The notes below the pieces were generated by a model that saw only the letters and a list, made by a program, of their open reading frames with translations, made no database searches and was not told the origin of the DNA. Shown here piece by piece: positions 8,023 to 14,627 of a stretch of 32,978 nucleotides of DNA. Numbering within the stretch: position 1 is the first letter of the stretch; every line of letters starts with the position of its first letter. Origin of the DNA: Phycisphaerales bacterium (GTDB lineage Bacteria > Planctomycetota > Phycisphaerae > WQYP01); NCBI GenBank assembly GCA_027313145.1, contig DAHVEJ010000024.1, positions 1 to 32,978 on the forward strand, written 5' to 3'. A program made the position numbers and the translations under genes.

Positions 8023-8889
8023 ATGGCTTTAAATTCCGATGAAGCTGTCGTCTGGGTTATCGAGGCGGTTGCTGCCGCCACAGCTCTTCTTGTGCTCTCT
8101 ACAGCACTGCTCCGTCGCAAGAAAAATAAGGCTGCGGATAATGTTTGCGATGGCTGTAATGCAAACGCGGTCGATGGTACGAAATTTCGCGTCGAGCGCA
8201 TTCCATTTCTTGGAAAGCGCGTTTATTGCGACAAATGTCACGCCAGGATGGAAGAACACCTTCTTTCCGGATTGCTCCTCGCCGATTTTGGATTGAGTGT
8301 GCTTGGCGTCATCTACCTCCAGATATACCCCGCCTCGGCGGGTGCCCATGTCATCGTAGACATGCTTCTGTATATGCCAGTTATTGTGTTTTCCATCGTC
8401 GCCCACGAGTTCGCACACGCAATTGTCGGGAGGTGGGTCGGCCTGAAGGTCCCGGCGATCTGGATTGGTCGCGGTAATACATTTTTTCGCGCGAAGCTCT
8501 TAGGCTTCGCAACAGAATTCAAGATGATTCCGGATTGCGGGCTGGCATTTTTTACGCACGGCTCCGAGGATAAACTCCGGATCAGATATTTTTTAGCGAT
8601 ATTGGCCGGACCGGCAATAAACGCCGTAATTCTTGCCGTTGCGTGGCATTTCGTTTCATGGCGCTACAGCGCTATCACCAAATCCATTCAATTCGGAACA
8701 GTTATATTCCTTGCCCAAGCAGTACTTCTCGTTTCAGCGTTCATCCCGCGTCAGATCAGGAATGCAATTGGAAAAGGTCGCTCGGACGGCCTGCACCTGC
8801 TTGAATTGCTTGCATTCCAATCTCCCCAACTTTTACGCGCGCGGCCTGATAGAAGCAATACCAGTATCGCAGGCGTGCCTAAAACATGA
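8023..8889 (+). CDS. Site-2-protease-like (M50) membrane protein with zinc-ribbon-like insert
   Basis: This 288-residue membrane protein has HEFAH at residues 128-132, the HExxH zinc motif of intramembrane M50 metalloproteases. It also has AGPAIN at 195-200, typical of the second conserved M50 span, and GRSDG with Asp255, which fits the third zinc ligand. An N-terminal span (about residues 8-30) is followed by two CxxC pairs (42-45 and 69-72), which look like a small cytoplasmic zinc ribbon. M50 enzymes often cut anti-sigma or regulatory membrane proteins; the substrate here is unknown. The frame is open further upstream, but that part reads into the repeat. The ATG at 8023, just before MALNSDEAVVW, is therefore preferred, though its ribosome-binding site is poor. 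It precedes the small-ORF/SWIM unit on the same strand. Confidence 0.72.
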   Translation: MALNSDEAVVWVIEAVAAATALLVLSTALLRRKKNKAADNVCDGCNANAVDGTKFRVERIPFLGKRVYCDKCHARMEEHLLSGLLLADFGLSVLGVIYLQIYPASAGAHVIVDMLLYMPVIVFSIVAHEFAHAIVGRWVGLKVPAIWIGRGNTFFRAKLLGFATEFKMIPDCGLAFFTHGSEDKLRIRYFLAILAGPAINAVILAVAWHFVSWRYSAITKSIQFGTVIFLAQAVLLVSAFIPRQIRNAIGKGRSDGLHLLELLAFQSPQLLRARPDRSNTSIAGVPKT

Positions 8890-8929
8890 GAGGAATGGCA
8901 GGCAGGCGAGAGGCGCAGGGGTTTTACAA

Positions 8930-9013
8930 ATGAAAACCACGGCACCGAGTGCGAAGTTTGCCGGATTTTTCTTGACTTGCGTCAATGTGACGAGTTACTC
9001 TTGGCAGCCATGA
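8930..9013 (+). CDS. Tiny ORF (27 residues) overlapping the next start by ATGA
   Basis: The reading frame MKTTAPSAKFAGFFLTCVN continues to a TGA at 9011-9013, which overlaps the ATG at 9010. The upstream GCAGGGG gives only a modest ribosome-binding site. It has one weak hydrophobic patch and no recognisable family. It is listed because its stop overlaps the next ORF, whose own stop overlaps the SWIM gene start. It could be a leader peptide or chance. Confidence 0.25.
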   Translation: MKTTAPSAKFAGFFLTCVNVTSYSWQP

Positions 9014-9165
9014 ACCGGTTATTATACGGAATCACGCGGCTGGAATTGATTGTGGTGATGGTAATTGCGCTGCTGATTGCGTGCCCCATCCCGAACAACG
9101 AGGGCTTGCCGATGGACCTCCAAGAGTCTGCCATAATCGCAATTAGGTGGGGAGTTTTTGCATGA
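9010..9165 (+). CDS. Short prepilin-like membrane peptide (51 residues)
   Basis: The N-terminus, GITRLELIVVMVIALLIA after MNRLLY, resembles a type IV prepilin / pseudopilin signal: Gly before the cleavage point, Glu at +5 and a hydrophobic helix. Only about 25 unrelated residues follow, so it cannot be a complete pilin. Its TGA (9163-9165) overlaps the ATG of the SWIM gene (9162), an arrangement typical of translational coupling. It may be a genuine small membrane peptide or the 5' remnant of a pseudopilin gene; a pseudopilin 3' fragment lies at 13787-14134. Confidence 0.4.
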   Translation: MNRLLYGITRLELIVVMVIALLIACPIPNNEGLPMDLQESAIIAIRWGVFA

Positions 9166-10553
9166 GCGCTGCCGAGAGCTTGGCTTATACTTACCGCTAC
9201 GCATTCGCCTCCAACCTGGTTTCCCAGGGCGACGGGCTGGGACTGCGCCTTGCGACCTGTGGCGGTCCGGAAGCGAATCCGCATTTCTTCCGCGGTAGAT
9301 TGGCGCATCCCAAGGAAATTGCGGACCAATTGCTCACGCTTGGCCATGTGGTCTCGTCGCGGTTTTATCTGCCCAATGCCATGCGGTTAATTGATCCGGT
9401 AGTGACCAGCAACGATAATATGTTGCGATTCGAAGGCTTTAGTTCCTGTTGCAGCGTCTATGCGCGGGCCGATATAAAAACCGAGGCTTTCGAGATCGAA
9501 TTCCATGGACGGGGCACGACCAATGTGGATTTCAACTCCGGGATGCGCACCGCGCTGGCACGAATCCGTCCACGGGACGAGGTACACCTATCAGTTGGTG
9601 CCGATGAGTTGACACTTGTGCGGGGGCAGCACACGGTTGTCGAGAGAAAAGTCCTGCTCCCGGTGCGTTGGCTCAGAGGGTTCACCGAGGTGCAAGCCTA
9701 CCAACTGAAACTGCGGATGCGGTATAAAGTGTCTGCCCCCGACGCGCTGCGGTTCATTCAGGGCGTGCCGCGCAGCGGAGGGCCTAAGCAGCCATCCTGG
9801 GTGGTGCCAATCGGGAACGGTATCCGACTCAGCCAGCGTGAGTCCAAAGATGGTGTGCGTGTTACCGGCACCGACCGGTTGCGGCTGTTGGAGGGATTGG
9901 TCGGCAGCGCCACGGAGCTTCATATCTGGGACGCCCCCGGGGCCGGAACCAGCGCCTGGGAACTGGTATTTCCCAGCGGCCGATTCACATTGATGCTTAG
10001 CCCGGAGCTTTCACGGGGATTCAGCGGCGAGGGGCAGATGTTGTGGCAATTGGCTGGCCCGAGATGGCAGCGCGCTCTACTGCAAGTGCGGGCCGAACTC
10101 CTCTGGCAATCCCGCATTGATGCGCCGGGAATCGCACAACGCTGCAACTTGTCGCTGCCCGAGGTACAAGGTGCCCTGGCAACGTTTGCGGCCCGCGGCT
10201 TGGTCGGATATGACGCGGCAGAAGAAACCTATTTTCATCGCGAATTACCATTCGACTTCACTGCCGTGGAATCATTACAACCGCGTCTGAAGAGCGCCCG
10301 CGTGCTGATAACCGGTGGCGGGTTGCGGGTCCTACAGCGGCGAGGCACCGGTGATGCGATACAAGCCGTGGTAATGGTTCCCGGCACAGGTGTTGAGCAC
10401 CGAGTGTATTTGTCTCCCGAAGGAGATAAATGCACCTGCCCGTGGCACGCGAAGAATCGGGGCGAAAGAGGACCTTGTAAGCATGTCTTGGCCGCGCGGA
10501 TATTAGTGGAAAAGAATGGCGCGACCACGGTGATGGCTGAGGAATGCTCGTGA
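9162..10553 (+). CDS. SWIM zinc-finger protein
   Basis: This 463-residue protein ends in a SWIM zinc finger. CTC, twelve residues, then CKH (the CxCx12CxH pattern) sits at about residues 421-438 within CTCPWHAKNRGERGPCKHVL. SWIM fingers bind DNA or protein partners. The preceding ~400 residues contain a possible winged-helix-like stretch (ELLWQSRIDAPGIAQRCNLSLPEVQGALATFAARGLVG). A GTG at 9147 extends the frame, but ATG 9162 is preferred because GGTGGGGAG lies about 7 nt upstream. The gene is followed after 16 bp by a DUF6493-like gene. SWIM proteins of this type are known beside DUF6493, MoxR-type AAA+ and VWA genes in other bacteria; the ATPase and VWA partners are missing here. The cellular role is unknown. 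Confidence 0.8.
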   Translation: MSAAESLAYTYRYAFASNLVSQGDGLGLRLATCGGPEANPHFFRGRLAHPKEIADQLLTLGHVVSSRFYLPNAMRLIDPVVTSNDNMLRFEGFSSCCSVYARADIKTEAFEIEFHGRGTTNVDFNSGMRTALARIRPRDEVHLSVGADELTLVRGQHTVVERKVLLPVRWLRGFTEVQAYQLKLRMRYKVSAPDALRFIQGVPRSGGPKQPSWVVPIGNGIRLSQRESKDGVRVTGTDRLRLLEGLVGSATELHIWDAPGAGTSAWELVFPSGRFTLMLSPELSRGFSGEGQMLWQLAGPRWQRALLQVRAELLWQSRIDAPGIAQRCNLSLPEVQGALATFAARGLVGYDAAEETYFHRELPFDFTAVESLQPRLKSARVLITGGGLRVLQRRGTGDAIQAVVMVPGTGVEHRVYLSPEGDKCTCPWHAKNRGERGPCKHVLAARILVEKNGATTVMAEECS

Positions 10554-10569
10554 TTAAGTTGGTGCGCCC

Positions 10570-13500
10570 ATGACGACCAATGAACTTGAGCGGCTTGTCC
10601 GTCAAAACGACATACAGGAACTCGTCGCCGCTGTGGCGGAGCTGCAGGAGCCTGAGCGGCGGAAATTGGCCAAAACAGCCGCGGGGTTATTTAAGGCGGC
10701 ACGGGATGCAACATTGCACATCTGGCAGACCGTGGCACGCACACGCGGCATTTCGTCAGACGACCCGGAAATCCGCGCAGCCAATGCCGCGGAAAGCTCG
10801 GCGGCATTGGCGGTGCTCGCCCTTTGTGGGTGGTCTGAGGTACGCCGTATCGGCCCGCAAGTCTGGGGATACGATCTTTCGCTCTTGACTCTGGTTGAGC
10901 AGGTTCTCCGGGCGCGCCGACCCGATTGGTTGGAGAAGTGGATCAATGCCGAGTTGTCCCCCAACCACGCGAGCCATTGGGGAATCGTCCGCCAATTGGT
11001 TCGTGCCGGTGCCTGTGCCGCTCCCAACAGCGATGCGTACATCATCCAAATGATCCGCCAACTCGCCGGTCGGTTCCACCACGGCACGATCAAGATTACG
11101 CTGGCGGATGTCCTGCGTGGGGATCCGGATCTACTGAAGGATGAGATTTGGCGGATATTCGAGATTGATTATGGCCGCCAGTGCGTCCTATCAGTTGGGG
11201 ATGGAGAAATTGGGCCAGCATGTTCCTGGGGCGCGGCGTTGGTCGAGTTGTCCAATTCCGGGGAGATTGACCGCCAGCGGCTCCTCTCGGCAAGCCTACT
11301 GGCCCTCAATCGCCGATTCCAAGTAAATAATGCCTCATGGTTTTGTCGCCTGCATGAAAAAATGGAACCAACTAAAGAGGAACGCCTTGCCCGCCAGGGA
11401 CTTTATATGGATCTGCTGTCCAATAATTTCCCCGTTGTAGTCGGCTTTACGTTGGGCGCGATCAAGATCATCAACCATTACAGCCAACTGGATATGGCTC
11501 GGTTTACTGAGGAGGTAGGTTCGGTTTTTGGATTGAGGTCGAAGACGCATCCGCTCACCGCTGTGCGAATTCTCAGACTGGCGGCGAAACAAACGCCCGA
11601 GCAAAACGGATTAATAGCGCGGGTAGCTGCCCGTGGCCTGGGCCATCGGTCGCCCGAAGTGCAAGAGGCGTGTGTGGACTTGATGGAGGCGATCGTGCGG
11701 GAACCGGACCCGGCCATCGCCGAGGCATTGGTTCTACATGCAAGCGAGGTGGCCGCTTCGCAGCGCCAGCGCGTGGCAGCCATCCTGAATCGGGTACGGC
11801 CTTATTCTCCCTCGATCCCCGCCCAGGCAACCGCAAGAGAGCAAAATCCGCCAGAATGCGACGCTGGCAGTCCTGCAGAGAATCGCACTATGGTGGATAT
11901 CATGCTCGAAGGTCGGCGGGTTGCCGAAGCTTGGTGCCTGGCTGCAGGAATCGACGCGTGCCTGCAAGCCATGGAAGCCGGTACGGAACCGCCTGCCGTC
12001 GCAATTGATCCACTGTCGGTTCCGAGGCTGGCCTCGAATTCTGCGATTCCCCCTATCGAGACCTTCGATGCACTTTTGGAAGGCCTGTCGGCGGCAGTGG
12101 AAAAACTCGATGAGTCCGAGGAATTTGAGAGTCTTTTAGATGCTTTGAGTCGGCAGGCCGACTACCGCCCGTACGATTTTGTTCCTCGCACCGCACCCCT
12201 GCTCAAGCGCGTCAACGATCTGCAGGGTCAGAACCGGTGGATCAGTGAGGCTACTGATCCCCAGATCAGCTTGCGCGAGTTGGTCAGGGCATGGATTCAG
12301 AAGCAGCCGTTGGTGGGATTGCCACTGAGTCACCGACGAGTTTCTCCTTTGCACTTCATTTCGGCGCGGTTGGTCGCGCTTGCGGGCCGGTTGCACCGGG
12401 GCGTTGCGGCACCGCTTCTGGCCGCTCCGACACACCGAGCCGGGTGGCTCGATCCCCGTGTATTGGTCCGGCGTCTCCAAGATTGGCCGCAGGGCGAGCC
12501 GCTTGATCGTTGCGATCTGATCCAGGCCCTCCTGCGCATGGCACCCGACCACCGTGCGGTCGCACTTGGCCAGGCGGAGGCGCTTCCGGGAGGAGTCGGA
12601 TCCGTTTTGCGCTACGCACTGGGCGGTAGCGAGCCTGGTGGGAACAAGGGGGGACATGAAAGCCACTGTGAAGCCAAGCTTCGCTGGGCCATCGGCGGAT
12701 CGCCGCCACAGTCGCACGACATCGCGCTTTGGATTGCTGCCGCGAGGGCGCGACGGCCTGACGGTGCATTTCTGGATTTTTCGGCCGCGCCGGAGACACT
12801 GGGACCAGACGCCGCATTGCCTGCCAGCTACTCTTGGGAGGTCGGGACAGCGAATTCTTGGCGGAAAAATGAATTGCGTATCCATCTCACGGCTGCTCCG
12901 GCTGTCGCAGCCGTGAACACTTCAGTCGACCGCCCTACTGTCTTGCTCAACGAGTTTCGCGACGAAATATTCCCGTTCGATAGTCTCTTGCGAATCCGTT
13001 GCCGATTAGCAATATGGCCGGTTGACCCAGAGGCCATGTTCGCCTGTGGGGCGCAGGCCATCGCGAGCCGTCTGGACAGCCCCGCGTCAAGCCTCTCCCC
13101 TGCGTCCCCGTATTTCGAACCGCTTTTTGACCCAGATACGCCCTTCTCGGAAATGGCCCAGTTGTGCGTGGCCTTGGGGCTGTTGTCCAAGGATGCCGGG
13201 GCCCGTGGCATGGCGATTGATGTAATGCTTGAGCTGATCAAGGACGGTCGCTGTATCGGCAAGGAGTTGGGCGCTTTGTATGCTAGACTAAGTGCTACAA
13301 AATACTTGGTTCGCCTCAATCGCCTGGCGGATGCACTGGCCGAAGTGGCGAGGGCCTCAATTTTACATAGGCACGCGGCCACCAGCCTGGTAGAGGCTCT
13401 ACTGGCATCGCTGCGTCCGCCGGCACCGGATGATCTGCACTATCTGTTAACTCCTTTGCGGGAGTGGCTCGCTGCAAGTGGTCGAGCCTTGACACCCGCA

Positions 13501-13692
13501 TGCAACGCTCTCCTGCATTCGATCAATGGCGGAGGTAAAACGGCAAAACTGGCGGGCTGTCTCAAATCACAGTCCGGATCCTCTCGACCGCAAACCCAAG
13601 TTTATGCGGACGCGCTGCGCGCACGAATCGCGCGGGCCAAACGCTGGCAACAACATTCTTCGCAAATGGCTCCCGTAACTGCACCATTGTGA
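10570..13692 (+). CDS. Large DUF6493-like helical-repeat protein
   Basis: This 1040-residue soluble protein has no signal peptide or membrane span. The N-terminal third (LERLVRQNDIQELVAAVAELQEPERRKLAK...) and the segments up to residue 400 are alpha-helical and HEAT-like, including VQEACVDLMEAIVREPDPAIAEALV. The C-terminus (GKELGALYARLSATKYLVRL, RLADALAEVARASILHRHAA, then a GGGKTAKLAGCL-like end) fits the C-terminal region of DUF6493 family proteins. These are commonly encoded next to SWIM zinc-finger proteins. It starts 16 bp after the SWIM stop without a clear ribosome-binding site, so translational coupling is likely. A scaffold role in a SWIM-containing complex is inference. The family call rests on overall pattern and neighbourhood, not on a catalytic motif. 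Confidence 0.65.
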   Translation: MTTNELERLVRQNDIQELVAAVAELQEPERRKLAKTAAGLFKAARDATLHIWQTVARTRGISSDDPEIRAANAAESSAALAVLALCGWSEVRRIGPQVWGYDLSLLTLVEQVLRARRPDWLEKWINAELSPNHASHWGIVRQLVRAGACAAPNSDAYIIQMIRQLAGRFHHGTIKITLADVLRGDPDLLKDEIWRIFEIDYGRQCVLSVGDGEIGPACSWGAALVELSNSGEIDRQRLLSASLLALNRRFQVNNASWFCRLHEKMEPTKEERLARQGLYMDLLSNNFPVVVGFTLGAIKIINHYSQLDMARFTEEVGSVFGLRSKTHPLTAVRILRLAAKQTPEQNGLIARVAARGLGHRSPEVQEACVDLMEAIVREPDPAIAEALVLHASEVAASQRQRVAAILNRVRPYSPSIPAQATAREQNPPECDAGSPAENRTMVDIMLEGRRVAEAWCLAAGIDACLQAMEAGTEPPAVAIDPLSVPRLASNSAIPPIETFDALLEGLSAAVEKLDESEEFESLLDALSRQADYRPYDFVPRTAPLLKRVNDLQGQNRWISEATDPQISLRELVRAWIQKQPLVGLPLSHRRVSPLHFISARLVALAGRLHRGVAAPLLAAPTHRAGWLDPRVLVRRLQDWPQGEPLDRCDLIQALLRMAPDHRAVALGQAEALPGGVGSVLRYALGGSEPGGNKGGHESHCEAKLRWAIGGSPPQSHDIALWIAAARARRPDGAFLDFSAAPETLGPDAALPASYSWEVGTANSWRKNELRIHLTAAPAVAAVNTSVDRPTVLLNEFRDEIFPFDSLLRIRCRLAIWPVDPEAMFACGAQAIASRLDSPASSLSPASPYFEPLFDPDTPFSEMAQLCVALGLLSKDAGARGMAIDVMLELIKDGRCIGKELGALYARLSATKYLVRLNRLADALAEVARASILHRHAATSLVEALLASLRPPAPDDLHYLLTPLREWLAASGRALTPACNALLHSINGGGKTAKLAGCLKSQSGSSRPQTQVYADALRARIARAKRWQQHSSQMAPVTAPL

Positions 13693-13786
13693 CGTGACCG
13701 CGTGCGGAAATAAAAGCGGAGAGGCAGAAAATACGGGTAGGAACCGCCATCGAATCGGTATTGTTTGCAGCGGTCCAGTTGAAAGC

Positions 13787-14134
13787 CGGGATAATCGCAT
13801 TACTACGACATTGCTTGGAGATAACACTTTTGGAAATTATATTTATAATTCCATGAATCACCGGGGCAGGGGTCAGAATGTCGGATTCGGGGACGATCAT
13901 GTTTCATGGAATACCAATCCGTATTGCGGCGCCCACCATGACAATATTTTCACATATTATCGTCATGAGTACACCAGCCATGGCGATTCCGCGGCTGCTC
14001 CGCAGGCGGGCTTAAGCGAATTGGGCAATGCCGCCGCGGTGCCGACAATCCTCGGCTCCAAGCCCGATTATGACATTTGCATGGTTCCGGTGCGCAACGG
14101 CAGTCAGTACGGCAAAAAAATGCGAAGGTGGTGA
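13787..14134 (+). pseudogene. 3' fragment of an H-X9/10-DG pseudopilin gene
   Basis: The translated segment TTTLLGDNTFGNYIYNS, then NHRGRGQNVGFGDDHVSW, PYCG-HHDNIFTY, APQAGL and ICMVPVRN runs parallel to the last ~115 residues of the intact pseudopilin encoded at 20719-21759. The pilin signal, the hydrophobic helix and the central domain are absent. In the signature, the DG pair has become DD. The frame is open back to 13694, but the ~30 codons before the match have no counterpart. It lies immediately after the DUF6493-like gene. It is best read as a gene remnant exposed by insertion or deletion rather than a working protein. Confidence 0.75.
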
Positions 14135-14136
14135 CG

Positions 14137-14523
14137 ATGGACGTATCGCAACTCATCAACCCGAACAGCGTGCCAAGGAAGCGATGGGCCATTGTCGATT
14201 GGCTATTAGCCGAGATTCCCCCAAGGTCGGTGGGTGGAATTCTTGCGGTTGCACTGGCAATGTGGGTCCCAGTTTTGGCGGATGCGTTCTTTAACCCCGA
14301 TTGGTTCCCGACCTTACCCGCCAAGCTCTGGATCACGATGGCCATTGCTGCAGGATTTCTATCATTGGCCGGGCTTGGACGAGTTCGGCGCGATATTCGC
14401 CGGGCAAAAACAAAGGTCGGCAAGGGCGCAATTGTTCTGGCGATTGTGCCATTGCTGGCGATGGCAGCGCTTACAATACTCCAGTTCGCCGTTATTTTGA
14501 TAGCGATGCTGAACCGCCTTTAG
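14137..14523 (+). CDS. Small membrane protein, three predicted spans
   Basis: This 128-residue protein of unknown family begins MDVSQLINPNSVPRKRW. Hydrophobic segments lie at about residues 33-52, 62-80 and 97-124, with a basic loop (RRDIRRAKTKVGKG) between the second and third that is probably cytoplasmic. ATG 14137 follows GAAGGTGG and lies 2 bp after the stop of the pseudopilin remnant, so it was probably the next gene of that unit. The frame is open further upstream, but that part overlaps the remnant in another frame. The sigma-type promoter motif of the next gene starts 31 bp after its stop. Confidence 0.55.
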   Translation: MDVSQLINPNSVPRKRWAIVDWLLAEIPPRSVGGILAVALAMWVPVLADAFFNPDWFPTLPAKLWITMAIAAGFLSLAGLGRVRRDIRRAKTKVGKGAIVLAIVPLLAMAALTILQFAVILIAMLNRL

Positions 14524-14554
14524 TCCATATTGCAATCGGATTTCCCAATAGTAG

Positions 14555-14586
14555 ATGTCCAGAATTCCCATTAGCGGCCATATAAC
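14555..14586 (+). promoter_or_regulatory. Sigma-fusion promoter motif, site 1
   Basis: ATGTCCAGAATT (14555-14566) is followed by AGCGGCC and then ATATAA starting at 14580, exactly 25 nt after the first base. The same two boxes with the same spacing occur at five other sites in the window. It is 41 nt upstream of the start of the sigma fusion gene at 14628. The box layout resembles an ECF-type -35/-10 pair. Confidence 0.7.
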
Positions 14587-14627
14587 AGTGGAACCGTGAA
14601 AGCGGGTAAAATGGACGTGGATCAGTG

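Noticed and set aside
12136-12885. 249-codon open frame on the minus strand
   Set aside because: It lies antisense to the DUF6493-like gene, is rich in Arg/Pro/Gln as expected for a shadow frame, and has no ribosome-binding site.
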